Assembly: GCF_001999725.1 (NCBI RefSeq)
Contig: NZ_MDDP01000050.1
Location: 62,001 to 126,000 of the forward strand
Direction of reading: 5' to 3'
Source of the DNA: Cellulophaga omnivescoria
Lineage (GTDB): Bacteria; Bacteroidota; Bacteroidia; Flavobacteriales; Flavobacteriaceae
DNA: 64,000 bases
Positions 56,501 through 64,000 of this stretch are shown one piece after another. The notes below the pieces were generated by a model. That model was not told where the DNA came from, did not search any database, and saw only the letters and a list, made by a program, of their open reading frames with translations. The translations under genes were made by a program, and so were the position numbers. Every line of letters starts with the position of its first letter. The stretch's first letter is position 1.

Positions 56501-58533
56501 TGTTCATAAACCAATGCTATTAAATTATTTATAGCACTTATTATTTTACGCTCATTTATAAAATTACTAAACTTAAATTTTGCTGTAGAAATACCAAGTT
56601 TACCAAGAAAACCTTTACTGTTATTAAACTGAGCTTGTGGTGTATATAATGGTGTTAGGTTATTATAATCTACAACACCAAACCCATTACTATAGGTGTA
56701 TCCTATTTTAGTTTTAGAAAACTTATCTAAAAATACACTTTCGTTTTTAGTAAATTTAGGTCGCTCTTTATACAAGCTAATTTGTTCTTCTACAAATTCT
56801 GGATATTGCTCTTCTTCCTCTATTAAGGTTAGTATTTCTAAAGCAGCCAAACGTTTATCTACTGCTTTAGCTGTAATTAAATTTTGTGTGCTATTTTTAA
56901 AAACACCCTCTGGTTGTTTAATTAAAAGTTTTATTAAGCCAGAACGTAACGTTTTGTTTTTACGACCAAATAAATCTTCCACTACATCTAAATCTTTTTG
57001 GTATAAAGGCATATGATGAAAAACGGTTAAACCGGTAGACATTACAGACTCGTTTCTATCCTTAATTGCTTGGTGTGCCAATTGTCTACGCCACGCATCT
57101 TTAGATAAAATAAGTGTACCTGGCTTTTTACTTCCGTAATTATAACCAAAAGAATATGTATAGTGATTTGGAAATACTTTTCTAATGTAACTTTCTCTAA
57201 TTTCTGATGGTAGCTTATCTAAATCATTAGATAATAATTGTAATTGCTCCTCTGATGCATTATTTACTATAAGCGTGTAAAAATAATTTGGTGTTACAGT
57301 AAAATTGTTCCAAGAGAATACCATACCTTGGTAACTTTTGCCATCTTTAGGTAAAGACTGCGCCACAGTTTGTATTCTTGCAAAAAGTTCGTTGTTTATT
57401 TCTATTGCTGGTAAATTTAAGCTTAACCAGTAATCTAAAGCTGGGTTATTACCCAACTCTTTTTTGTAATATTCTACTATAGATTTATTTGTACGTTCTG
57501 TTTGTTTTACAAAATATAGGGCTAGTAATTTTTTATCTAGTTTGTCTGAGGTATATACAATATCTAAAGCCTTTTTATTAGCAACATCTACATCTACTAA
57601 ACCAATTACCCAAAGACCAACGTATACCTCTAAATTATCATTGCTTTTTAATAAGTTTTCTACATTTTTAAGATTTAAAATATGAGCCTCACTTAGTTCT
57701 AAAATTCTTTTTATAGTAGATTTTTTAGGTGCTTCCCAACCAAAACCAAACCAAGTATCTACTGCTCTTACTACACTACTAAAGCGCATTAAATCGTTAT
57801 CTAAAATTACTTTAATCATATATTTTAGAGCCCCAACACTGGTTTCATCTAGAGATTCTAAAATAGTTTGTCTTAAACCTTCTTGGCGTTGTGCTGCCAA
57901 TAGCAACTTAGAAACTAGCTCCCAATTTTCTTCCTTCTGGGTTAATAATAATCCCTTTATTATATCTCTACTAACTCCACCTATTTCATCTTCTGCCTGA
58001 AAAACATCTTTAACAACATTAATAACCAGCTCTGGCTTGTGCTGTAAAACTGTTGCAAAAAAGTAACTGTTCTTATAATCAAAATAAGTACTGTACTGGA
58101 ACTGTTCTACCAAGGATAAATTACCAAAACCACGGCGACTTAATTTTAAAAAATTTCTAAAAAAATTAAGTTTATTGTACAAATGTTCTGTATTAGGCTT
58201 AACTCTAAAAGCCCTTCTATTATAACCCGTTTGGTACGGTAAATAATCAAATAAGCTCCACATAGCTGCTAAATATGGTGCTTGTACTTCTCCGTAAAGC
58301 AAAATACCCAAGCGCAAACCTTCTTTTGTTGTCCATGGATTTACAGTTGTAGGATCATCAAAAACATTAGAAAATATGGTTAATGTCTCATGTCTTTGTT
58401 TAGGGTTAAGCAAATCTGCAAGTAACAATCCTAATACCTCATACTTGTAACTAAATTGTTGAAAATCGTTCTCTGTTAAAGCCTCTTTTTTATGCTTTTT
58501 TACGTATTCTTCTGCTTTTTCAAATGGAATCAT
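53542..58533 (-). CDS. DUF4132-domain giant protein
   Basis: A 1,663-residue cytosolic protein, mostly alpha-helical HEAT-like repeats in the first two thirds. The DUF4132 domain is in the last third (RVRFSWAMESKATLAIMENAVLKFDD, KLVLFAPDKQISGFYADG, LVQPFKQVFRELYLVTKDE, RYQGHQIQPQKTVALLRGRGW). DUF4132 is the domain of Escherichia coli YehI, next to MoxR/vWA-type genes there; none are here. Its function is unknown. Transcribed away from the large LRR gene with 225 bases between starts. Confidence 0.88.
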   Translation of the reverse strand: MIPFEKAEEYVKKHKKEALTENDFQQFSYKYEVLGLLLADLLNPKQRHETLTIFSNVFDDPTTVNPWTTKEGLRLGILLYGEVQAPYLAAMWSLFDYLPYQTGYNRRAFRVKPNTEHLYNKLNFFRNFLKLSRRGFGNLSLVEQFQYSTYFDYKNSYFFATVLQHKPELVINVVKDVFQAEDEIGGVSRDIIKGLLLTQKEENWELVSKLLLAAQRQEGLRQTILESLDETSVGALKYMIKVILDNDLMRFSSVVRAVDTWFGFGWEAPKKSTIKRILELSEAHILNLKNVENLLKSNDNLEVYVGLWVIGLVDVDVANKKALDIVYTSDKLDKKLLALYFVKQTERTNKSIVEYYKKELGNNPALDYWLSLNLPAIEINNELFARIQTVAQSLPKDGKSYQGMVFSWNNFTVTPNYFYTLIVNNASEEQLQLLSNDLDKLPSEIRESYIRKVFPNHYTYSFGYNYGSKKPGTLILSKDAWRRQLAHQAIKDRNESVMSTGLTVFHHMPLYQKDLDVVEDLFGRKNKTLRSGLIKLLIKQPEGVFKNSTQNLITAKAVDKRLAALEILTLIEEEEQYPEFVEEQISLYKERPKFTKNESVFLDKFSKTKIGYTYSNGFGVVDYNNLTPLYTPQAQFNNSKGFLGKLGISTAKFKFSNFINERKIISAINNLIALVYEHRNYEYKLEAYDGSITTTLIANTIHEIKKFRAEMSAEEHLHNIPLADVWIKWYNDSKLNDFEMYAAIKYINTFTAPYSNYKKLQDYVKQYTPNLEGIKLDPADRSYYSTNARYTKILRRLFRAFADRPAVLSFKLSMWEDAIANFPERLKKEKFTYGEGYRYNNYNWVDVINGLVVVINEEELIKFGDLKQLKKYWDIKMYIMAQYIGYPNSVANIAAITEKRKTDRGLQLPLLDVSLVLYQKGLITKDDLLFQALNSNELMSILDGVQNYRIRNGNLDVDLVPYGVLNALKTNILSTELERGDLATDATAYISSFSKIEGVDYVFKVLQRMGKDTFERGYSYYGDTKKSTFSSILKKSALKETESYADFVALADEAKIPKKRLVELACYATQWAGFVGEYLGLEKLEDAVWWFQAHASDYMSSEKETIISRYSNIPKSDFAIGAIDIDWFNKVYKSIGKANWKILHDAAKYITDGNGHRQVKLYSSVMLGEVKITETLKKIKEKRDKDYVRALGLIPLSKTIPEKDLLKRYNLLQEFLKESKQFGAQRQESEKNAVEIALDNLSRNAGFQDRVRFSWAMESKATLAIMENAVLKFDDAVIELVITDNGKTDIIVTKGNKKQKSIPAKYKKDKQVLALKEGKSYLSKQYSRTRLSLENAMVNEDKFTAAEIHKIMQHPIVKVMLSKLVLFAPDKQISGFYADGVLTDTEGKRHILNEDDVLVIAHPSHLYKAVQWDLYQKHLFAERLVQPFKQVFRELYLVTKDELELGSKSERYQGHQIQPQKTVALLRGRGWTVSHEDGLQKVYHKKGFMATMYAMADWFSPADIEAPTLEHIVFYSLENYKPIPLKDVPAVVFSEIMRDIDLVVSVAHVGGVDPEASHSTMQMRAALATESAQLFKLKNITVKERHILVAGTLGEYSIHLGSGQVSKNGIQLSIIPVHSQHRGRMFLPFVDDDPKSAEIISKMKLLSEDNKIQDPTILAQINS

Positions 58534-58725
58534 AATAGGTTTTATTCTTTTCTAAATTTAGGCTTTGTTTACAATGGTTTAAATATAAACTAAGTCTTTA
58601 AGTTCTTATTTTGTTTCATCTTAAAACTTTTGCAAATTATTAAGACTAAAAACATTTTTTATCCCTGAATTATGGGATATTTTAGCTCCACTGAATACCG
58701 TTAGAAAACCTATTTACTTATATTC

Positions 58726-58733
58726 TAAGTTTG
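58726..58733 (+). promoter_or_regulatory. -7 box of the 838-residue LRR gene
   Basis: TAAGTTTG matches TAnnTTTG, 25 bases before the ATG. Confidence 0.5.
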
Positions 58734-58758
58734 TAAGTCTAAAAATTTAATTATTGCA

Positions 58759-61275
58759 ATGCCAAAAACAACAAATACCCCTGTTTTTAATTTTTTTGAA
58801 ATTGAAAAGTCTTATAAAACTATTAAAACCCACAACAACTATCCTGAGGATTTTTATTATGAAATTTTTGTAATTGCAAAGACTACAGCAGACAAGCAAA
58901 TTAGAACCGAATGTGCCAATATCATAAAAAAACAGGCACCAGAAGCTTTACAACTCGCTTTTAAGAGTCGAAAAAAACTCACCCAAAAAGGAGGGATAAA
59001 ATCTGTAAACGCAAGACTAATTAGCATTTTAGAATATGGATTGCTTTCAGAAGACTTAGACCTGTTTAAACTCTATAGCCTTATTAGTAGAGCGCCAGAA
59101 TTGGGATTATACAGTTTCTCGAAAGAGTTTTTGGTTCAGTTGTTAGAACATCCTGAAATTTTAGGACGCTTTAATGGGATTGAAAGTCTAGAGATTCATT
59201 TAAAAGGCGAAGGCAATACCTATGATAATATCCTTAATGAAATACCAAAACTAACAGCTTTAAAAACATTGGATTTAGAAGGTGAGTTTGAACAATTACC
59301 TGAGGCTATTGGTAATTTACCCAATTTAAAAAAATTAAAGCTTGTAGTGCCTTGTTTAAAAAGGTTCCCCAGTACAATGTCGCAATTAACTTCTTTGAAA
59401 AAATTAGGTATTGAAGGGGCTTACTGGTCTAGAAACTCTACTGACAACCTGAATTTAAATGACTTTAATTGGCTTACAGCGCTAACTAAATTAAAAGCGT
59501 TGAAACTACAATATGTTGGTGTTCAAGATTTGTCTAAAGTCGTGTTTCCAGAATCCTTAAAACGTATGGATTTATTTAGCCTGGATGAATTAACAGCATT
59601 ACCTAAAGATGTTAGTCATTTAAAGCAACTAGAATGGTTTATGTTGCTGTCCAAAAGCATAACAAGCCTACCAAATGGTTTTGAAGATTTACCCAAATTA
59701 GAACATTTTGAGCTGATAGCACCGAAGATAGATACCATATCAGCGGCCTTGTTTTTTGGAGATGCGTCCAAACCTAAATTGGTCACTAAAATAGGTAATA
59801 GCAATATTAACATTGCACCTATGACTAGGGAAACCCAACAAAAAACAATAGAATTAAACACGCCTAAATTGTTGAATTACGTTTTAGATAATGCCTCGTT
59901 TTTTACTAATTTAGAAACTATAATTGTAAACTGTGAAGCTCCTAAAATAGAAAACACAACAACATTAGCTGCATTTAAAAACCTAAAACACCTTACTTAC
60001 AGGCTAGAGCATAAATTAGATTGGTTATTTAAAGGCATAGAGCAATGTTTAAAATTAGAATCTTTAGAAGTGTATCGTTCTAAAGAATGGCACCATAAAG
60101 ATGAGGAAGCACCAGTAACAATCTTCCCCAAAGTATTTTTAACAATAAAACAGCTAGAGAAACTTGTTGTAAAAAATGCAAGTGCACTGGTTTTAAATAC
60201 TGATTGCTTACCTAAGCATATTACCAATTTAACTATTTCTGAAATTAAAGGTATAGAAGCGGGATCACAACCGTTTAATGTGTTTAGTATGGAAGTTAAA
60301 GCAACTCAAATACTCAATTTACAGCAATTTCACACTATAATTAGTGCTGCTAAATTTAATCTTGGACATAGAAATAATGATGTAGAAAATGTTTTAAATT
60401 TTGAAACTTTTAGGCATCCAGAAAAAATTGAATCTTATGAATTTACAAGTGATGCAAGTAAGCTTGACAGCTTACTTAAAACTTTAGTAAATTTAAAAAG
60501 TCTTAGCATCACATTTAATAAAGATAACCCTGAACAAAACAATGCTTTAACTGCCTTTAAACACCCAAATCTAAAAGTATTAAGAATAGATGATTATAAC
60601 GGAACTACCCATGCCTTAGAGCGTTTATTAATACACACACCAAACCTTGAGTTTTTAGGGATATTTGAAGCCAAAGGTTTTGATACTTTTCCTGCTGTAA
60701 ATTTGCCTCAGCTTAAAAAGTTAAGAATGCAGAGTGTAGCTCTTAAAACCATAGACAACCTAAACGTTGATACTATAGAAGCTGTAAAACTGATACATTG
60801 TGATCATATTAACGATGAAAGTATTGAAGTGATATCGTGTTGGAATACTTTAAAACACCTTTGGTTAGAAGGTTTAGATGAAAATGGAGGTATATATCCT
60901 GAATCAATTTCTGAATTAAATTTAGAAACACTTTTTATTAGAGCACACAATAGAGAAGAAAAAATTCCAACCTGGATTTCGAATCTAAAAAATCTACGTG
61001 TTTTAGGAATAAATAACTTTAAACAAGTTGTTTTACCGGTAGAATTAGCCACATTAACACAGCTTGAAGTATTAAGTATTAGTGGTTGTGAATTTTCAGA
61101 AAAAGTATCTGACGATTTTAAAAATCTTAACCTACTAAAATTAGTGTATTGGACCTCTAAATTTAATGGAAGTAATATGAAATCTGAACTTTACGAGCCA
61201 TTAGAACATAAATTAGTGTCTCAACGTAATTTTGATGAGGAAGATAGTGAAGTGCCTTTTAAAATAGAACTATAA
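58759..61275 (+). CDS. Leucine-rich-repeat protein
   Basis: An 838-residue cytosolic protein. Residues 1-120 form a helical N-terminal domain (IEKSYKTIKTHNNYPEDFYYEIF, QLAFKSRKKLTQKGGIKSV); from about 145 to the end run LRRs, the best at 155-300 (LTALKTLDLEGEFEQLPEAIGNLPNLKKLKL) and 700-800 (LETLFIRAHNREEKIPTWISNLKNLRVLGI). No signal peptide. Divergent from the DUF4132 gene; the LRR units resemble those of the 580-residue protein in the same block. Partner unknown. Confidence 0.85.
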   Translation: MPKTTNTPVFNFFEIEKSYKTIKTHNNYPEDFYYEIFVIAKTTADKQIRTECANIIKKQAPEALQLAFKSRKKLTQKGGIKSVNARLISILEYGLLSEDLDLFKLYSLISRAPELGLYSFSKEFLVQLLEHPEILGRFNGIESLEIHLKGEGNTYDNILNEIPKLTALKTLDLEGEFEQLPEAIGNLPNLKKLKLVVPCLKRFPSTMSQLTSLKKLGIEGAYWSRNSTDNLNLNDFNWLTALTKLKALKLQYVGVQDLSKVVFPESLKRMDLFSLDELTALPKDVSHLKQLEWFMLLSKSITSLPNGFEDLPKLEHFELIAPKIDTISAALFFGDASKPKLVTKIGNSNINIAPMTRETQQKTIELNTPKLLNYVLDNASFFTNLETIIVNCEAPKIENTTTLAAFKNLKHLTYRLEHKLDWLFKGIEQCLKLESLEVYRSKEWHHKDEEAPVTIFPKVFLTIKQLEKLVVKNASALVLNTDCLPKHITNLTISEIKGIEAGSQPFNVFSMEVKATQILNLQQFHTIISAAKFNLGHRNNDVENVLNFETFRHPEKIESYEFTSDASKLDSLLKTLVNLKSLSITFNKDNPEQNNALTAFKHPNLKVLRIDDYNGTTHALERLLIHTPNLEFLGIFEAKGFDTFPAVNLPQLKKLRMQSVALKTIDNLNVDTIEAVKLIHCDHINDESIEVISCWNTLKHLWLEGLDENGGIYPESISELNLETLFIRAHNREEKIPTWISNLKNLRVLGINNFKQVVLPVELATLTQLEVLSISGCEFSEKVSDDFKNLNLLKLVYWTSKFNGSNMKSELYEPLEHKLVSQRNFDEEDSEVPFKIEL

Positions 61276-61313
61276 TCATATTGTTAATATTTTTAATCTT
61301 ATTTAAAAGCACA

Positions 61314-61362
61314 TAATAACCTAGTATTGTACCAAAAATAACAGTACTAGGTTAGTTATTTT
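61314..61362 (+). terminator. Probable terminator after the LRR gene
   Basis: TAACCTAGTA (61317-61326) pairs with TACTAGGTTA (61345-61354), followed by GTTATTTT. The T run is short. Confidence 0.5.
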
Positions 61363-61376
61363 ACATTGTAAGATAA

Positions 61377-61406
61377 TTAAAGTTTCAATAATTACTGAAA
61401 CTTTAA
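61377..61406. promoter_or_regulatory. 11-bp inverted repeat, probable operator of the GbsR-type regulator
   Basis: TTAAAGTTTCA, eight-base spacer, TGAAACTTTAA. It covers the -33 region of the promoter whose -7 box is at 61418, a position suited to repression. The adjacent winged-helix regulator is the obvious candidate binder. Confidence 0.65.
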
Positions 61407-61417
61407 AATATTTAATA

Positions 61418-61425
61418 TATATTTG
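61418..61425 (+). promoter_or_regulatory. -7 box of the GbsR operon
   Basis: TATATTTG matches TAnnTTTG, 25 bases before the regulator ATG. Confidence 0.6.
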
Positions 61426-61450
61426 TGATGAATTTAAGTTTTTTTAAAAG

Positions 61451-61954
61451 ATGAACTACACAGAAGCTAAATCTAAATTTATAAACACTTGGGGTAGTTT
61501 AGGTACGCTTTGGGGTATAAACAAAGCAATGGCACAAATACAGTCGCTCTTATTTATTTCTGCAGAACCACTTTCTATGGAAGAAATAATGGAGGAATTA
61601 AAAATCTCTAGAGGTAACACAAGTATGAACTTAAGACAACTTATAGACTGGGGAATTGTAAGTAAGGAGTTTAAAGCTGGCGAACGTAAAGAATATTTTA
61701 CAACTGAAAAAGATGTGCAAGAATTAGCACGCATTATTGCTAAAGAACGTAGCCGAAGGGAGCTACAACCAACCATAAAAGTATTAAAAGAAGTTAGCAA
61801 CATAACTCCTGATGGCACAAATGAAACAGATGAGTTTATTAAACAAACTAAAGCTATGTGCGAGTTAACAGAGACTGCAGATAGTCTTTTAAATAAAATG
61901 GCTAATCAACAGCAAAACTGGATTACAAAATCCATTTTAAAAATATTTAGCTAA
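61451..61954 (+). CDS. GbsR/MarR-family transcriptional regulator
   Basis: A 167-residue winged-helix DNA-binding protein. N-terminal GSLGTLWGINKAMAQIQSLLFIS and the helix-turn-helix SMEEIMEELKISRGNTSMNLRQLIDWGIV with wing FKAGERKEYFTTEKDV are the GbsR pattern, followed by a C-terminal dimerisation helix. First gene of the operon to 64000; likely autoregulated through the inverted repeat at 61377-61406. Confidence 0.88.
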   Translation: MNYTEAKSKFINTWGSLGTLWGINKAMAQIQSLLFISAEPLSMEEIMEELKISRGNTSMNLRQLIDWGIVSKEFKAGERKEYFTTEKDVQELARIIAKERSRRELQPTIKVLKEVSNITPDGTNETDEFIKQTKAMCELTETADSLLNKMANQQQNWITKSILKIFS

Positions 61955-61961
61955 TCCAACA

Positions 61962-62339
61962 ATGCAAAAAAACATCTTAAATAAAATAGTAACTATTGAT
62001 ATTGGGCTTATTTGGCTTGCTAATGGTTTGTTTTGTAAAGTATTAAACCTAGTACCTAGACACAAGGAAATTGTGGGTAGTATTTTAGGAAATACTTACG
62101 CTAGTGAACTTACAATTAGCATTGGAATTGCAGAAATAATTATGGCAGTTTGGATTTTTAGCGGATATAAATCTAGAATAAACGCAATGCTACAAATGCT
62201 AATAATAGTAGTAATGAATATTTTAGAATTTGCTCTAGTGCCAGAGTTATTGCTTTGGGGTAAAAACAATATAGTCTTTGCTTTACTTTTAATTTGTGTG
62301 ATATTTTACAATGAATTTCATTTAAAAAAAACAAACTAG
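61962..62339 (+). CDS. DoxX-like membrane protein
   Basis: A 125-residue protein with four transmembrane helices (IDIGLIWLANGLFCKVL, LTISIGIAEIIMAVWIF, MLQMLIIVVMNILEFAL, IVFALLLICVIFYNEF) resembling the DoxX-like (DoxX_3) family. Starts eight bases after the regulator and ends one base before the DUF2071 ATG. Confidence 0.78.
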   Translation: MQKNILNKIVTIDIGLIWLANGLFCKVLNLVPRHKEIVGSILGNTYASELTISIGIAEIIMAVWIFSGYKSRINAMLQMLIIVVMNILEFALVPELLLWGKNNIVFALLLICVIFYNEFHLKKTN

Positions 62340-62340
62340 T

Positions 62341-63075
62341 ATGGTAGCATCATTAAAAAATCATCCGTTTGCGGTTGAAGCGTTTTTTACAAACTCTACT
62401 GTACTTACTTTTGCATTACCTAAAGAAGAATTACAAGGCAAAATACCCAAACACTTACAGCTAGACACCTTTAAAGACAAATGGGCTTTTGTAGCTGTTG
62501 CAATGGTACAAACAAAAGATTTACGACCTAAAGGGTTGCCTAAATTTATGGGTAATAACTTTTTTTTAATAGGCTATAGAGTTTTTGTTACCTACACTAA
62601 TAAAGCAGGCAAACGCTTAAGAGGATTGTACATTTTAAAGTCTGAAACCAATAAAAAGAAAATGGAGTTTATGGGTAACATTTTTACACATTACAACTAC
62701 ACCACAACAGACATTGCAATTAAAAAAGGAGATAAAAAAACAGAAATAACCTCTTTAAAATCTAACTTTAAAATTGATTATAATAATAATTTAACCAATG
62801 TTAATCTGCCTAAAAACTCACCTTTTAACACCTACAAAGAAGCACGTAGGTTTGCAGGTCCATTACCATTTACTTTTACATACAGTAAAGAAAAAAATAG
62901 CATTTTAATTATTGAAGGTGTACGACAAAATTGGAAACCCATTCCTATACACATAAATAAATATCACTTTAATTTTTTAAAAGAAGCCGGATTTAAAAAT
63001 CCAGTTTTAGCCAATGCATTTAGTATAAAAAATATTCCGTATTACTGGAAAAAAGGAAAACTAGAATTATGGTAG
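62341..63075 (+). CDS. DUF2071 (YqjF-like) protein
   Basis: A 244-residue protein related to the acetoacetate-decarboxylase-like DUF2071 fold: NHPFAVEAFFTNSTVLTFALPKEELQ at the start, FVAVAMVQTKDLRPKGLPKFMG and YRVFVTYTNKAGKRLRGLYIL. No signal peptide or membrane helix. Its end overlaps the start of the methyltransferase gene by seven bases. Confidence 0.85.
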   Translation: MVASLKNHPFAVEAFFTNSTVLTFALPKEELQGKIPKHLQLDTFKDKWAFVAVAMVQTKDLRPKGLPKFMGNNFFLIGYRVFVTYTNKAGKRLRGLYILKSETNKKKMEFMGNIFTHYNYTTTDIAIKKGDKKTEITSLKSNFKIDYNNNLTNVNLPKNSPFNTYKEARRFAGPLPFTFTYSKEKNSILIIEGVRQNWKPIPIHINKYHFNFLKEAGFKNPVLANAFSIKNIPYYWKKGKLELW

Positions 63076-63821
63076 CAAACAGAAAAAAGTTTCAAGGAGT
63101 TCTAAACATTTTAAGCTTTAACAGGCATTTTTATGTAATTGGGTTTTTAATATTAGTAACCTTAATTACTATTATTACTAATTTAAAACTACCAAACTTG
63201 TTTTTATGGTTTGTAATAGGGGTATTTGCGTATGGCTTAGTAACTCCTCTCCTAGTTTCTGCATATGTTTACGATTTTTCCGGCTACTACAGTTTTAAAT
63301 GGTTGCAACCACATATAAATAACAATGCTAGCGTAAAAAAAATTGTAAATATTAATGCTGGTTTTGATGAGACAAGTTTTATTATAAAAAACAAATTTCC
63401 AACATCTGAAATAAAAGTATTCGATTTTTACGATAAAAAACAGCATACAGAACCTGCCATAGTACGCGCACGGAAGGTTACCACAACATACCCAAATACA
63501 CAGCAAATTACAACAAATAAAATTCCGCTTAAAGACAAAAGCACAGACCTTGTATTTTTATTATCTGCCGCGCATGAAATAAGATGTAATAAAGAAAAAC
63601 AAGTATTTTTAACAGAATGCAAAAGAATTTGTAAAGAAGATGGAAAAATAATAATGGTAGAGCATTTAAGAGATATACCCAACTTTTTAGCATTCTCCGT
63701 AGGATTTACCCATTTTTTTAGTAAAAAAACGTGGAAGAATACATTACTAAAATCTGGGTTTACTAAAATTGAAGAAGTAAAATTTACACCATTTATGTCG
63801 GTTTTTACCTGTAATAATTAA
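63069..63821 (+). CDS. Membrane-anchored SAM-dependent methyltransferase
   Basis: A 250-residue protein. Two N-terminal transmembrane helices (about 18-38 and 44-65) precede a class I methyltransferase-like domain: KIVNINAGFDETSF takes the place of the GxGxG loop and is degenerate, DLVFLLSAAHEIRC matches the post-motif II region, and GKIIMVEHLRDIPNFLAFSVG is typical of UbiE/COQ5-like domains. Substrate unknown. Confidence 0.72.
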   Translation: MVANRKKFQGVLNILSFNRHFYVIGFLILVTLITIITNLKLPNLFLWFVIGVFAYGLVTPLLVSAYVYDFSGYYSFKWLQPHINNNASVKKIVNINAGFDETSFIIKNKFPTSEIKVFDFYDKKQHTEPAIVRARKVTTTYPNTQQITTNKIPLKDKSTDLVFLLSAAHEIRCNKEKQVFLTECKRICKEDGKIIMVEHLRDIPNFLAFSVGFTHFFSKKTWKNTLLKSGFTKIEEVKFTPFMSVFTCNN

Positions 63822-63832
63822 ACACACAAGCT

Positions 63833-64000
63833 ATGCAAACACATTTACATATTATTGGCTCATTATTAATGTTATTAGCTTTTATTCATATAATTTTTCC
63901 AAAATACTTTAACTGGAAAATAGAACTGCAACCCCTTAGCTTAATTAATCGCCAAATGATGTCTACCCATACCTTTTTTATAGCGTTAACCGTTTTTTTA
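63833..64000 (+). CDS. Membrane protein, truncated by window end
   Basis: The first 56 residues of an open frame starting ATG at 63833, MQTHLHIIGSLLMLLAFIHIIFPKYFNW. One and probably a second transmembrane helix are visible. Eleven bases after the methyltransferase gene, so part of the same operon. Family not recognised. Confidence 0.7.
   Translation, partial: MQTHLHIIGSLLMLLAFIHIIFPKYFNWKIELQPLSLINRQMMSTHTFFIALTVFL

Noticed and set aside
58690-58705. TACCGTTAG as a LytTR half site ahead of the LRR gene
   Set aside because: No second half at a 21-base distance on either side.
1-64000. CRISPR arrays, tRNA or rRNA genes, phage or transposase genes
   Set aside because: I looked for regularly spaced repeats, cloverleaf-like GC-rich stretches and integrase or transposase motifs and found none; the only GC-rich outlier is the element at 53439-53527.

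Overview
The window is AT-rich chromosomal DNA from a member of the Bacteroidota, almost certainly a marine-type Flavobacteriaceae. The evidence is two SusC/SusD pairs, many -7 promoter boxes of the form TAnnTTTG (one with a perfect TTTG-N19-TAnnTTTG layout), secreted proteins whose signal peptides end in AQ, and families largely confined to this group (DUF5723, DUF4136, DUF4494, the 2,013-residue alpha-2-macroglobulin). I see no rRNA, tRNA, CRISPR array, phage or insertion sequence. Most of the window is vertically inherited core genome with some accessory clusters.

Layout. (1) 1-2666, minus: the str operon rpsL-rpsG-fusA (fusA cut by the window edge) with its promoter. (2) 3251-13257, plus: two tandem SusC/SusD outer-membrane uptake pairs that share a nearly identical leader, SusC N-terminus and terminator stem. 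(3) 13258-21643: housekeeping genes, namely rlmB, rhomboid protease, rarA, two secreted/outer-membrane genes, yjjG, a polysaccharide-deacetylase-like gene and radC. (4) 21719-26678: a small GrpE-like protein and a non-canonical Hsp70 in one operon, facing a membrane protein with a duplicated C-terminal domain across a bidirectional terminator. (5) 26752-35909: the peptidoglycan-recycling ligase Mpl, alpha-2-macroglobulin and cardiolipin synthase; the last two carry the same 15-nt palindromic element at the same distance from the ATG. (6) 36097-38659, minus: a LytS/LytTR-type two-component system followed upstream by two 44-codon membrane-protein genes that escape normal gene calling. Each has a direct-repeat LytTR operator (21-bp period) exactly 33 bases upstream of its -7 box. 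This is the clearest self-contained regulatory circuit in the window.

(7) 38735-47383: DUF4136 lipoprotein, obg, a fused hypoxanthine phosphoribosyltransferase-adenylate kinase, purK-purE, an M3 peptidase, DUF4494 and a flavin monooxygenase; purine metabolism is concentrated here. (8) 47494-61275: an accessory block with two leucine-rich-repeat proteins, a 1,663-residue DUF4132 protein, several small secreted or membrane proteins, one apparently frameshifted lipoprotein gene and a GC-rich intergenic repeat. (9) 61377-64000, plus: a GbsR/MarR-type regulator whose promoter is covered by an 11-bp inverted repeat, leading an operon of DoxX-like, DUF2071, membrane-anchored methyltransferase and a truncated membrane protein.

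Start codons were adjusted where the longest reading frame began at an implausible TTG or GTG; three genes (hpt-adk, the 580-residue LRR gene and possibly none other) appear to use TTG genuinely or have no better choice. All family assignments are from reading the translations; no database search was run.
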